From Flavobacterium sangjuense (GTDB lineage: Bacteria; Bacteroidota; Bacteroidia; Flavobacteriales; Flavobacteriaceae), in NCBI RefSeq assembly GCF_004797125.1, contig NZ_CP038810.1:2790001-2854000 (forward strand): DNA of 64,000 nt, given 5' to 3'. The position numbers and the translations under genes are program-made. A model generated the notes under the pieces. That model was not told the DNA's origin, made no database searches, and worked only from the letters and a program-made list of their open reading frames with translations. Shown here one piece after another: positions 9,437-19,600 of this stretch (the first letter of the stretch is position 1; each line of letters begins with the position of its first letter).

Positions 9437-10375
9437 ATGTCATATAGAAAAGATCATCAGTCTTCAATAAATGAAAACGACTATACACAATACGCAGGTA
9501 ACTATATTCAACATGCAGGTATTGATTTCAGTGCTGTACCAACAAAAAAAATGGAGCAACTCTGGCGAGACACTCTGGAAAAAGGGATGCATGGTTTATG
9601 TTTTAGCATGTATGAAGATGGACAAAAACCGGGCGATATTATTAGCAAAGAACAAGTAAACAGAAGAATTCAAATCATAAAACGATATACCAAATGGATT
9701 CGTTCTTTTTCTTGTGTAGAAGGTAACGAACATATTCCTCGAATCGCACATCAAAATGGACTTAAAACGTTAGTCGGTGCCTGGTTAGGCAATGATAAGA
9801 CTATGAATGATGCAGAAATTAAAGGCCTTATTTCCTTAGCAAAAGAAGGGTGTGTCGATATAGCGGCTGTTGGTAACGAAGTAATGTACCGTGGCGATTT
9901 AACTGAGGATGAATTATTAAATTATATTAATCAGGTAAAAGAAGCCTTACCGGGAATTCCTGTTGGCTATGTCGATGCGTATTATGAATTCTCTCATCGA
10001 CCTAGAATCACTGAGGCCTGTGATGTAATTCTTTCTAATTGTTACCCTTATTGGGAAGGCTGTGATATAAATCATTCATTAGCACATATGCAAGCCATGT
10101 TCGGACAGGCGACACATGCTGGCAACGGTAAAAAAGTGATTATTACAGAAACAGGATGGCCAAGCGAAGGTGGTAATTTAAAAGGTGCCTTCTCATCTAG
10201 AGAAAATGCCATGAAATATTTTATCAATGCCCAACTCTGGTCGGCTAATGACAACATTGATATGTTTTATTTTTCCTCATTTGATGAATCATGGAAAGTA
10301 GGTGCCGAAGGAGACGTTGGAGCTTATTGGGGATTATGGGATAAAGACGAAAAATTAAAATTCATTGACGACTAA
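9437..10375 (+). CDS. GH17 family glucanase/transglycosylase without signal peptide
   Basis: A 312-residue GH17 protein with E148 in AVGNEV as acid/base and E238 in IITETGWPS as nucleophile. The N-terminus (MSYRKDHQSSINENDY) is polar and carries no signal or lipobox, so the enzyme should be cytoplasmic. That is unusual for GH17 and fits a role on imported oligosaccharides beside the GPH transporter and phosphorylase. It starts 17 bp after the transporter gene and is the last gene of the locus; a terminator follows at 10462. It could hydrolyse oligosaccharides or transfer glucosyl groups, since some bacterial GH17 are transglycosylases. The shared family with the 424-residue lipoprotein upstream suggests an old duplication followed by a change in location. 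Confidence 0.85.
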   Translation: MSYRKDHQSSINENDYTQYAGNYIQHAGIDFSAVPTKKMEQLWRDTLEKGMHGLCFSMYEDGQKPGDIISKEQVNRRIQIIKRYTKWIRSFSCVEGNEHIPRIAHQNGLKTLVGAWLGNDKTMNDAEIKGLISLAKEGCVDIAAVGNEVMYRGDLTEDELLNYINQVKEALPGIPVGYVDAYYEFSHRPRITEACDVILSNCYPYWEGCDINHSLAHMQAMFGQATHAGNGKKVIITETGWPSEGGNLKGAFSSRENAMKYFINAQLWSANDNIDMFYFSSFDESWKVGAEGDVGAYWGLWDKDEKLKFIDD

Positions 10376-10461
10376 ATTATAAATGAGTTAATCAGGCATT
10401 CATATAATTCAGTTTGGTCAAATGAGTTTGATACAAACACAAGTTATATATAATGAAAATT

Positions 10462-10494
10462 AAAAAAACCGACTAGTTCCCTAATCGGTCTTTT
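10462..10494. terminator. Bidirectional terminator between the glucan locus and the 1455-aa protein gene
   Basis: Hairpin ACCGACTA / TAATCGGT with one mismatch and a 6-base loop (10468-10489). It is preceded by seven A and followed by TCTTTT, so it can stop transcription from both sides. It lies between convergent genes ending at 10375 and 10521. Confidence 0.8.
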
Positions 10495-10520
10495 CACTAT
10501 AAAAATTGGCTGGGTGGCGG

Positions 10521-13500
10521 TTATTTTTTAATCACATGAAGTGCTTTGGTTTTATTTTCTTGTGTTACAACTACATTGTAAACTCCGGAAGGATAACCTG
10601 AACCTATTTCCATCTGTGATAGTTTTTCAAAACCAGTCACTTTATGCTCAAGTATTCTTCCGAGCATATCATAAACTTTTACATCAACATCAGCAGTATT
10701 ATTCGTTTGAATAGCCAATTTAAATGTATTTGAATACGGATTTGGATAAGCAACAACTTTTGTCAACAAATTCGCAATTGGATTAACTCCTAAGTCACAT
10801 TCTTCAGCTGTTTGTACTGTTGCTGTTACCGCTACTCTTGCAGAAGAACATACTTCAGTAATATCCCAATCAAAGAAAAAGTAGTAGCTATAATCACTTA
10901 AGAATCCATTATCCATACCTCCGGTTATAGAAACCGGACCATTAGTAACAGGGAATGGACTTGGAAACGGACTTACATAAGCTAAAGCATTATCGTATGT
11001 TATACCAGCTGTTGCTTCAAGAGAATAATTATCTCCGGCAGGTAATGCATAATTAAGAGTAACTGTTTGAGCAGTTGTAGTTGGTGACCAATCTGATGCT
11101 ACATCTGGAGTAAAAATAACATCAGCCGTTCCCGGCACCTGAACACCATTTTGCAATACTTTTATCGTAATTGGTGATGGACCAGTTCCACTAGGGCTTT
11201 GTTGAGGATAAACTTTAACCGAATTTAAGATAATTGAATTGGATAAATTAAATGCCAAACCTTTGTTCGTTCCTCCCGTTCCGTATCCATCATTAGTGTA
11301 GACTAAACCAGCAGTACCGTCCGAAGTAGTTTCTGTTCCTGCATAGAATGTTGTAGTTGTTGTAATTGCCGGAGTTGTAAATGAATTTCCGGTTCCGATA
11401 GAAGCTCCACCAGTTTGTGTTTGATACCATTTAACATCTCCACTTGATGAAGTTGCTAATAAAACAGCGGTGTCAGCAGGCATGCAAATAGTTGCCGGTG
11501 TAGTAGTAAGTATAGTGTTATTTAAAGTAATTTGGATTGCTGATGAAGCCACTGTTGATGAACTAAAAGAACATGTAACATTACAACGATAGTAAGTGTT
11601 TTCAACCGGAGTAACAGCACAAGTTGTAGCTTCTTCTCCACTTATGTCTGTATAGCTTGTTCCATCTGTTGAACTTTGCCATTGATAGGTAATACCTTCT
11701 CCAACAATTACATTTTCCAAACTTAAAGTCACCGATTTTCCTCCGCAAATTGCAGTTTCAGAAGCCACTGTATTTCCCGGAGTTACAACCGAACATTCTG
11801 CTTGTCTTGCTGTAGAAAAATAACCGTTAAAGCTGGCAAATGGCAATGGGTCACTCGTAGAAGTTAAGGTATTTGGTGTACCTGCTGTAAATGTTGCTGT
11901 TATTCCAAAATCATTATCATAAACTCCGGCAGCAGTTGGTGCCTGAACAATAATATAACTGTCGTCTACTGAAGCATCAGCAGCAACTTTAATGTTGAAA
12001 TCGGTTACAGTTCCGGCTGTTTTAGAAACTTCCCATCTGTTTTGATTTAAATGAGCAATATTGGCTGATGCTGTTCCCGAATTCGTTTCAAAAGCTTCTA
12101 CATTAAAGTTGGCACCCGGACTTCCAAAACCTCCTGAAGGTGTTGTGGCTCCAACCCATATTGGTGAATAAGTTGATTTTCCTACCGGGAAAAAGAACGC
12201 GCTGTCAAAACCTGAACCATTATTTATGTTATCTGCGTTTTGACCACCTCCAATGTCTTTTGACATCGGACCATCAATATAACAATTATCTCCAAAGTTT
12301 CCTGTAACACTTCCTGTAAATGACATTGCAGGCGCTCCGATTTTCAACAAACTTGAAGATGAAGTATGAATAATTCCATTATCCATAACTAATCCACTAA
12401 TCACATTAAAAGGAACATTAAATGTTACTCCAGCCGCACTCGTATTATTAACTTTTAATTGATTTACGGAACCGGTATTATCAGGAGTATTAAGTGATAA
12501 ATCAGTTTGAGCATTAAATGTTCCAGTACCTGAAATTGTTTGTGGGTTTGCTGTTGCAGTATAAGAACCATCAATATAATTTCCTAAAACAGTTGTATTA
12601 AACACAAATAATTCTCCGTTATTAACTACGTTTCCTCCATAATAAGCATCAACTCCGGAACCTTTTACTTTTCCATGTACAATTGTGAAATCATTTTGGA
12701 CATTCATTATAACTGTGCTGAAATTGATATTATTATTATCCAAATTGATAAATCTATCTGTAGCATCTAAAGCATCAATAATTAGATTATTCAAAGACAA
12801 GGTTCCGTCTGCAGCTCTAAAATTACAATTGAAACCGTTTGTAGTTACTACACTTTTTTCTGTTGAAATTCCATCCCCAATTTGCAAAGTATGACCTGAA
12901 CCGGCAGCATAATTAGTATTTGATTCATAAACAAAAGCAGAAACAGAATTGCTTACATTATAAAACGATACACTTAATGGCAAGCTTAATCCTGTAGCTG
13001 GCAAACTAGGATTTGTGTTAATTGAACCGTCAAAATTTATACCCGCTATTGTTGTTCCTGCCGGAATACCTGCACCAACGATAACCTGACCAATTGACAA
13101 ATCAGCTGTTGAATCTAAAAATATATCGCTTGAAAACCAACAGAAAAATCCAGTACATGGAACTATGCTTGTAATTGTATGCGTAGTCGCTAAACTTGCG
13201 CTAACAACCGGTGGATCAACAATGGTTATTTTCCCGCCTGTCAGGTTTAATGTGGTGTTTTCTATTTTGAAAAGCGTTTGATTAATACTGGTTGCAGCAT
13301 CACCATTATGATTACCATCTACAATAACATCTCCCGCTATTTGATTGAATGTGCTTCCGTTAATATGTGAAACATTACCATTAACAATAAGAGAACCACC
13401 ATTAATAGTATAAGTTCCTTTGTTTGAAAAAGTAGCGTTATTATTACTACAACCTACAGTTAAGCTTGAAGAATCACTAATTAAAATAGCTCCGGCATTA

Positions 13501-14888
13501 ATATTTACTCCGGCTACAGAACTAACTGAATTAACAGTTATGGTGTGACCTGAAAGAATAGTTACGGTATCGGCACAAGTTGGCACCGAATTGCTACTCC
13601 ATGTCGAAGCATCATTAAAATTCCCTGATTGAACCGAAGTTACCGGAGTATCTAAAATCGCGTTGTATCCGACAAGGAATGCGTTATCTAAATCGGTATC
13701 TGAAAGTCCGATTCTTTGCGCAAATGGCGTTGTTGTTCCAGTTTGGTGAGTTCCAACCGTAGTTTCATCAGCCTTAATAATTCTGGAATTTCCGTTTTTA
13801 ATCAAATAAGCATCCTCAATTGAAAAAGCTATCGCATGATTTCCTAATGGAAATAAATAATTTGCATCTTTTTCTATAATCCATGCACCTTCATATATAT
13901 CGGTTACTGTATACGCGCCATCCGGAACTGTAAAACCAGTAGAAACAGTTGACGCATCATAATAACTTACCGAAAGTTCTCCGGAAACTGCCAAATTGGT
14001 TGTATCATTTGGTCTTGAAATAAATGCCGCTCTGTTTTTACCATTAGCACTAATAAAAGGAAATAAAGTTCTAACATTATTATAATCGGAACCTGGTGTT
14101 ATTGGTGCAAAAGTATCATATGCACCATACCATCTTCCAATAGTTCCGCTTAAAAAGCCACTACCAGATGAACAAGTAACATTAGCACTCCCATAATTTC
14201 CGATAGACATTTTGTTTGTAACTAAATCTATTTTAGCATTTGTCAGCACTAAAGCACTTCTGATTTTAATATTATTAAATCCCCATATAATATTTGGAGA
14301 TGCAGTACTAGAGTTATCAACGATTAATTGATTAATTACCGCACCTGTATTACTATTGTCTGTACTATAAACTGTACCGCCAAAGGTACCTAAACCACTA
14401 ACTGTTTGTAAAGTCGTTCCGTTTAAGTTTAATACGCCTTCAGGGCTATAACTGGAACCTTCAGACAAATCAATTCTACCATTGTTTACAATGTTACCTG
14501 CTACAGAAATCTTTATTCCGATATTATATCCAAACGAACCTGCATCATAAAAATAAATACCTTTAAACAATCCACCCAAATTAACCGTTAAATTGCCTTC
14601 TACAGTATACTCCCAGGAAGCTGCAGTACATTCTAATGTACCGCTAACAGTAACATTTTGTGCAGTCAGCACATCATCAAGAGTTACTGTATGACCTGTG
14701 CTGATTACTACATGGTCATCCGAAGTCGGAGCCGTAGCAGTTCCCCATGTTGCAGGGTCAGTATAATTCCCGGATTGTACAGAAGTAAACGTAGTTTGCG
14801 ATTGCATACTCGCGATACTAAAAAACAGCATCACAAAGAAAACCTTTTTCAGATTTGGGGAATGTTTTAGAATGTAATTTAAACACAT
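10521..14888 (-). CDS. Large T9SS type A sorted surface protein (1455 aa)
   Basis: Secreted, probably surface-attached protein of unknown binding function. It has a signal peptide (residues 1-31, hydrophobic core KVFFVMLFFSIAS). Two related segments, VQSGNYTDPATWG near 36 and VQSGNFNDASTWS near 408, are each followed by a GHTVTL/GHTITV strand. This is the common start of beta-helix-like repeats in Bacteroidota adhesin-type proteins. An Ig-like segment (YQWQSSTDG...YYRCNVTC) lies near 1060-1110. The last 75 residues form a T9SS type A sorting domain (VVAYPNPYSN ... YDMLGR ... GVYNVVV ... HVIKK). Most of the length is clearly paralogous to the 2211-residue protein encoded at 39763-46398. Between the Ig-like segment and the sorting domain is a module with TTTFYAGTETTSDG and SVKVYPQQSP. 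No enzyme motif was found. It is transcribed alone, convergent to the glucan locus. Confidence 0.88.
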   Translation of the reverse strand: MCLNYILKHSPNLKKVFFVMLFFSIASMQSQTTFTSVQSGNYTDPATWGTATAPTSDDHVVISTGHTVTLDDVLTAQNVTVSGTLECTAASWEYTVEGNLTVNLGGLFKGIYFYDAGSFGYNIGIKISVAGNIVNNGRIDLSEGSSYSPEGVLNLNGTTLQTVSGLGTFGGTVYSTDNSNTGAVINQLIVDNSSTASPNIIWGFNNIKIRSALVLTNAKIDLVTNKMSIGNYGSANVTCSSGSGFLSGTIGRWYGAYDTFAPITPGSDYNNVRTLFPFISANGKNRAAFISRPNDTTNLAVSGELSVSYYDASTVSTGFTVPDGAYTVTDIYEGAWIIEKDANYLFPLGNHAIAFSIEDAYLIKNGNSRIIKADETTVGTHQTGTTTPFAQRIGLSDTDLDNAFLVGYNAILDTPVTSVQSGNFNDASTWSSNSVPTCADTVTILSGHTITVNSVSSVAGVNINAGAILISDSSSLTVGCSNNNATFSNKGTYTINGGSLIVNGNVSHINGSTFNQIAGDVIVDGNHNGDAATSINQTLFKIENTTLNLTGGKITIVDPPVVSASLATTHTITSIVPCTGFFCWFSSDIFLDSTADLSIGQVIVGAGIPAGTTIAGINFDGSINTNPSLPATGLSLPLSVSFYNVSNSVSAFVYESNTNYAAGSGHTLQIGDGISTEKSVVTTNGFNCNFRAADGTLSLNNLIIDALDATDRFINLDNNNINFSTVIMNVQNDFTIVHGKVKGSGVDAYYGGNVVNNGELFVFNTTVLGNYIDGSYTATANPQTISGTGTFNAQTDLSLNTPDNTGSVNQLKVNNTSAAGVTFNVPFNVISGLVMDNGIIHTSSSSLLKIGAPAMSFTGSVTGNFGDNCYIDGPMSKDIGGGQNADNINNGSGFDSAFFFPVGKSTYSPIWVGATTPSGGFGSPGANFNVEAFETNSGTASANIAHLNQNRWEVSKTAGTVTDFNIKVAADASVDDSYIIVQAPTAAGVYDNDFGITATFTAGTPNTLTSTSDPLPFASFNGYFSTARQAECSVVTPGNTVASETAICGGKSVTLSLENVIVGEGITYQWQSSTDGTSYTDISGEEATTCAVTPVENTYYRCNVTCSFSSSTVASSAIQITLNNTILTTTPATICMPADTAVLLATSSSGDVKWYQTQTGGASIGTGNSFTTPAITTTTTFYAGTETTSDGTAGLVYTNDGYGTGGTNKGLAFNLSNSIILNSVKVYPQQSPSGTGPSPITIKVLQNGVQVPGTADVIFTPDVASDWSPTTTAQTVTLNYALPAGDNYSLEATAGITYDNALAYVSPFPSPFPVTNGPVSITGGMDNGFLSDYSYYFFFDWDITEVCSSARVAVTATVQTAEECDLGVNPIANLLTKVVAYPNPYSNTFKLAIQTNNTADVDVKVYDMLGRILEHKVTGFEKLSQMEIGSGYPSGVYNVVVTQENKTKALHVIKK

Positions 14889-15127
14889 AAGCTATAAGTT
14901 AAAATTGATTAATAGTAGCCGAAATGTAATTACTTATATCCTATTTATTTTATACGACACTTTCAAAATTACTGAATTTAGAAAGCTAAAATCTTATTTT
15001 CAAAAACAACATTCAACCTTATAAAAATTAGAAACAATAAGTTTAGTCAGCGAATACAAAGGTTTTTCTTTTACTATTTAATTTCATTCCTGTTTTTAAA
15101 AAAGGATGAATTTCGATATTTAAACAA

Positions 15128-15158
15128 TTGCAAATCCTTTTGAAGAAGTATAGCTTTG
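15128..15158 (+). promoter_or_regulatory. lysA promoter (TTG / TAnnTTTG)
   Basis: A perfect Bacteroidota -7 box TAGCTTTG (15151-15158) lies 20 bp after a TTG (15128-15130), the expected -33 element, and 14 bp before the ATG at 15173. The predicted transcript start is therefore near 15162-15166. This also argues against using TTG 15128 as a start codon. Confidence 0.65.
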
Positions 15159-15172
15159 TTAAAAAATTAGAT

Positions 15173-16378
15173 ATGCAGCCAGCAGAATTACTTTCACTAT
15201 CCAAAGAATTTGGAAACCCTCTCTATGTTTATGACGCTGATAAAATTGAGGTTCAGTACAACCGCTTAACTAATGCTTTCGCTAAAGTAGAAAAGCTTCG
15301 CATCAATTATGCGATGAAAGCCTTATCGAATATTTCCATACTAAAGCTGCTCAGGAATTTGGGTTCCGGATTGGATACCGTTTCTATACAAGAAGTGCAG
15401 CTCGGACTTCATGCAGGTTTTACTCCCGATAAAATCATTTTTACACCAAACGGCGTTTCTTTTGAAGAGATTGAGGAAGTTGCCAAATTGGGAGTTCAAA
15501 TTAATATTGATAACCTTTCTGTTTTAGAACATTTTGGTGCCAAGTATCCTAAAACTCCGGTTTGCATTAGAATTAACCCACACGTGATGGCTGGTGGAAA
15601 TGAGAATATTTCTGTTGGACATATTGACAGCAAATTCGGGATTTCTATTTATCAGATTCCGCATGTTTTAAGAATTGTTGAAAATACTAAGATGAACATC
15701 AACGGAATCCATATGCATACGGGTTCTGACATTTTGGATATCGAAGTATTTCTATACGCTTCTGAAATCCTGTTTGATACTGCAAAACAATTTAAAGATT
15801 TAGAATTCCTTGATTTTGGTTCAGGTTTTAAAGTGCCTTATAAAAAAGGTGATATCGAAACTAATATTGAAGAATTAGGAAAAAAACTAACCAAGCGTTT
15901 CCTTGCTTTTGAAAAAGAATATGGCCGCGAATTGACTTTAGCTTTTGAACCAGGAAAATTTCTGGTAAGTGAAGCAGGTTATTTTTTGGCGAAAGTAAAT
16001 GTAATCAAACAAACAACATCTACCGTTTTTGCCGGAATTGATAGTGGATTTAACCATTTAATCCGACCTATGTTTTATGGATCACAACACAACATTGAAA
16101 ACATTTCTAATCCAAAAGGAAAAGAGCGTTTTTATACTGTTGTGGGTTATATCTGCGAAACGGATACATTTGCCAACAACCGAAGAATTCCTGAAATTCA
16201 CGAAGGCGACACACTTTGTTTCAGAAACGCCGGCGCCTACTGTTTCTCTATGGCATCCAACTATAATTCGCGCTTCAAACCTGCAGAAGTGTTATGGAAA
16301 GATGGAAAAGGTCATTTGATACGCGAGCGTGAAACTTTTGAGAACCTGCTACAAAATCAAATTATGATTGAACTGTAA
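15173..16378 (+). CDS. lysA: Diaminopimelate decarboxylase
   Basis: PLP-dependent fold type III decarboxylase that turns meso-diaminopimelate into lysine, the last step of lysine synthesis, in the cytoplasm. The PLP lysine is in YAMKAL (K49 from the chosen start). GIHMHTGS, DFGSGF and EPGKFLV (phosphate and substrate binding) and the GYICETDTFANNR segment carrying the active-site Cys of the partner subunit are all present. The 401-residue length is typical. The frame extends upstream to a TTG at 15128, but that codon lies in the predicted -33 element, so ATG 15173 (MQPAELL) is preferred. The gene stands alone, divergent from the 1455-aa protein gene, and ends at a terminator near 16411. Carboxynorspermidine decarboxylase is a related alternative but fits less well. 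Confidence 0.93.
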   Translation: MQPAELLSLSKEFGNPLYVYDADKIEVQYNRLTNAFAKVEKLRINYAMKALSNISILKLLRNLGSGLDTVSIQEVQLGLHAGFTPDKIIFTPNGVSFEEIEEVAKLGVQINIDNLSVLEHFGAKYPKTPVCIRINPHVMAGGNENISVGHIDSKFGISIYQIPHVLRIVENTKMNINGIHMHTGSDILDIEVFLYASEILFDTAKQFKDLEFLDFGSGFKVPYKKGDIETNIEELGKKLTKRFLAFEKEYGRELTLAFEPGKFLVSEAGYFLAKVNVIKQTTSTVFAGIDSGFNHLIRPMFYGSQHNIENISNPKGKERFYTVVGYICETDTFANNRRIPEIHEGDTLCFRNAGAYCFSMASNYNSRFKPAEVLWKDGKGHLIRERETFENLLQNQIMIEL

Positions 16379-16410
16379 TTTACTCTTTTTGCCCTTAATT
16401 TATATTCGAG

Positions 16411-16450
16411 AAATCCTGTCTTGTTTGAAACGAGACGGGATTTTCTTTTT
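16411..16450 (+). terminator. lysA terminator
   Basis: AAATCCTGTCT pairs with AGACGGGATTT (one G-T wobble), with a loop of about 11 bases, followed by TTCTTTTTT. It begins 33 bp after the lysA stop. Confidence 0.8.
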
Positions 16451-16520
16451 TAGGAGCAAGAACTTCTCCACATCACTACACTACTGTTCCTGCTATCCGT
16501 TGCAATCTTTTTTTTAATTA

Positions 16521-16540
16521 CCACGGGTTTAAACCCGTGG
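16521..16540. repeat. Perfect 20-bp palindrome, possible REP-type element
   Basis: Half-site CCACGGGTTT is followed directly by its exact reverse complement AAACCCGTGG. It is flanked by a T-run on the left and a run of nine A on the right, then by a GC-richer stretch with GAGCGTAGCGACTGCCGAAG at 16567-16586. Short palindromes of this kind scattered between genes are typical of REP sequences mobilised by Y1 (RAYT) transposases. Only one copy is visible here, so the repeat nature is inferred. Confidence 0.5.
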
Positions 16541-16625
16541 AAAAAAAAAGGATTTCCACTGCACACGAGCGTAGCGACTGCCGAAGGAATCGGGGCTATA
16601 ATCACGAATTGTTTTTCTATCACAT

Positions 16626-16656
16626 AAAAAAAGCCCTGGCTAAACCAGGGCTTTTT
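16626..16656. terminator. Bidirectional terminator after the 2669-aa type B protein gene
   Basis: AAAGCCCTGG pairs perfectly with CCAGGGCTTT around a 5-base loop, with A-run before and T-run after. It ends 37 bp from the - strand stop at 16693. Confidence 0.9.
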
Positions 16657-16692
16657 AACTTATAATTTATAACTCATAATTCATAACTCAAA

Positions 16693-19600
16693 CTATCGCT
16701 TCATAGCGAAGTGCGATTTAAATTGTTTCATTACGCCGCCTTCCACAAAATCAACCGTAAACCAGTAATCATCCGATGGTAACAGATGCCCGTTATAGGT
16801 TCCATTCCAACCTTGTCCTGTTGGACTGATTTGTTTGAGCAGTTTGCCATAACGGTCAAAAATGAAGATTTTTGCAGATTCATCCAATCCAACAACATTC
16901 CATGTATCATGGATTCCATCGCCATTCGGAGTAAAGTAATGAGGATAATCAATGATATAAACCTCGTTTATAATTAACTCCTCACAACTGTATGCTATGT
17001 CACCTTTGGCATCCCAAACATGGATGATGTGTGTGCCCATGCTGACACCTTCAAACACATTGCTATCCTGTCTCGGTCCGTCATCCAAACTGTACTGATA
17101 ATCCGGTGCGCCATAACCTTCTACAGTCACAGTAATAATTTGTGACGAACTAAAGGCGCCCGTTACCGTGTATCCTACTGTTCCTGCCGCTATAACTGCC
17201 TGTCCTGATTGTACCACAGGGAAAGATGCCGATGTAGTCTGGCATGCCAGTGGACTGGCACTGGTAACCCTTACCGTATACTCTCTGGTGGCTCCTGCTA
17301 CTGCCGGTGTGTCAACGGTATATGTTGGTCCCGTTGCTCCCGGTATTGGTGTCGTAGATGCATCTTCAAACCATTCATAAGTATAGTTGTTTGGATTCAC
17401 AACACCACTGTTCAGCGTAAGTGGTCTTACCACCTGATTCGTAATAAAGTCAACACAGATAGTCGTTACATTATTTGCTGTATTTATAACCGGATTTGGA
17501 TAACGCTCCACTTTAATATCTATTGTAGTGATAGCATAACATACCGGAGTAATCAGATTGCTGCTGTTCTCTACCTTAACCCAAATCGTATCGGTATCCG
17601 CATCGGTTTGATACGCCTGTGCCTGTGCCAAAGTCAAGGCATTGGTTCCTGCTACTGCATTGGCTAAGCTGGTGTAATAACTAACTATAAATATAGCAGC
17701 ATCCTGTCCGTCTAATATATCCGCTGCATAACTCGTTAAATCAACAAGGCCAACCCCATCATACGGATTACCGTCATTATCACATTCGTTAAACTGCTGT
17801 GGACCTACAGCTCTGGCATACGCCTCTACTACAAGTGGCAGCACTCCTGTGTTAACACAACTTGTAGCATTGTTAACCACTCTGACGTAAATATCCTGAG
17901 CATTCGGAGTTACATTGGTATAACTGTTCGGTAGTGTCGGAGTCCCTGCTGTGGCTGCTGCCTGCGATGGGTGATAACTAATGGCATAATCTGCCGGTAA
18001 TTGAGTAGGGCCTAATATCGCCTCAGCCAAATCAGGATTAGTCAAATCAAATACAGCGATGCCATCAGCATTATCATCACATGCTCTGTATGGTGCCAGT
18101 GGCTGAACAACAATCGGTAATGGATTTACCGTTAATGCTTGTTCTACTATTACATAACAGTTCTCACCTTGGTAGTCTACCCTGTTGTTCTCTACTCTAA
18201 TCCAAACATTGTCGCCTACTAAAGCTGCTGTGGCCGGAATTAATTCGCTTACGTTGTCAACAGCATTGTCCCGCGTAGCAAAATAATGGAATGTAAGGTT
18301 CGGATCTCCATTTGCTATGTATGCTTCATTAACCGTTAAATCAAACACCTCCATCATATCGCCCGGATTGTTGTCATCACATTTCGGCGCCAGTGGTGTT
18401 GGGTTTCTATTTGGTGTTGGTATTGGCAACACTCTGATATCTAAAGTCGTAATACTTTTACATCCTGCTGCTGTTGTCACTACTACTCCAAGTGTCTGCA
18501 CCGCCGGATGTGCCGGAACGTTTTGGTAAGCGGTTGGCGTAGTAATAACATTAGTGTTATTTTGGGCATCCGTCAGACTTGGATAATACGTTACCGTATA
18601 CCCTGTACCCTGATTGATCTCAGTGTTTTTTATGGTTAAATCAAACACATGGAACTGATTGTTTGGAGTATCATCGGCATCACAAACACTCAGCGGGGCT
18701 GGTGTGGTAAGTAATAACGGGGTATCAATCTCTATTTGGAACGAACCAACGTTAAAACAACCGGTCGTTTTATGCTCTACCCTAACCCATATTGTTGTAC
18801 CATCACTAACAATATAGCTGGTATCATTTATAATTGGTGAGTTGCCTTGTTCTGCTAATAATTGCGTGGTGTAATACTCCACGGTATAATCAGCAGCAGC
18901 TCCGGTTTGTTGGGCTAAAACAGCGGCTGTTGTCTGGGTTAAATCTACAGTTGTACTGGCACTTTGTGGACTACTGTCCTGATCACATACCGTTATTGGG
19001 TCCAGATTTACAGGAGCAATCGGACTTGGGTCAGCATTTAACTCTATTGGAAGAACGCTATAACAATGGGTCACATTATCCTCGGCTCTTACATAGAGGA
19101 TTTGTACAAACGGATCGATACTAAAGTAAGGCACACTTGTATCTATATCGTTGTCACCCGAATTCGCATCGTCTATTGTCTCATGGAAAGTTATCGTATA
19201 CGTGGTCATACCATTTAACAATCCCGGTAGTAAAGTCGTTAAATCAAAATTGGCAAAACCATCCTGATTCTCATCACAAACTGTGTAAGGTGCTGGTGGC
19301 GGAATTGGTGTTGGCAATGGCTCCACTCTGATATCCATCGTAGAGATAACATAACAGTCTGTGTCAGTATTCGTTATACGGATACCTAACGTCTGAACGT
19401 AAATTACAGCGTTAGTGTATTGTAAATTGGTAATGGCATTACTGTTTGATTGTGCCTCGCCTAAACTCGGATAAAAAGTAACAGCCATACCGGTTTGTCC
19501 CAATAATATAGCACTTACCTGTGAGGCTAAATCAAAGGTCTCAAAGCCCACTAAACCAGTCGTATCACAAAGTGAATACTGCGGATAGTTCGGCTGGGTA

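Larger units (their letters stand above)
16379..16692. other. 314-bp intergenic region with two terminators and a REP-like palindrome
   Basis: No gene is seen. From left to right it holds the lysA terminator, a 20-bp perfect palindrome with an adjoining conserved-looking stretch, the terminator serving the giant gene on the - strand, and short AT-rich direct repeats (variants of ATAATTTATAACTC) at 16660-16690. Confidence 0.8.

Noticed and set aside
15128..15172. N-terminal extension of LysA from a TTG codon
   Set aside because: The TTG fits as the -33 element and a -7 box lies inside the extension; family members start near MQPAELL.
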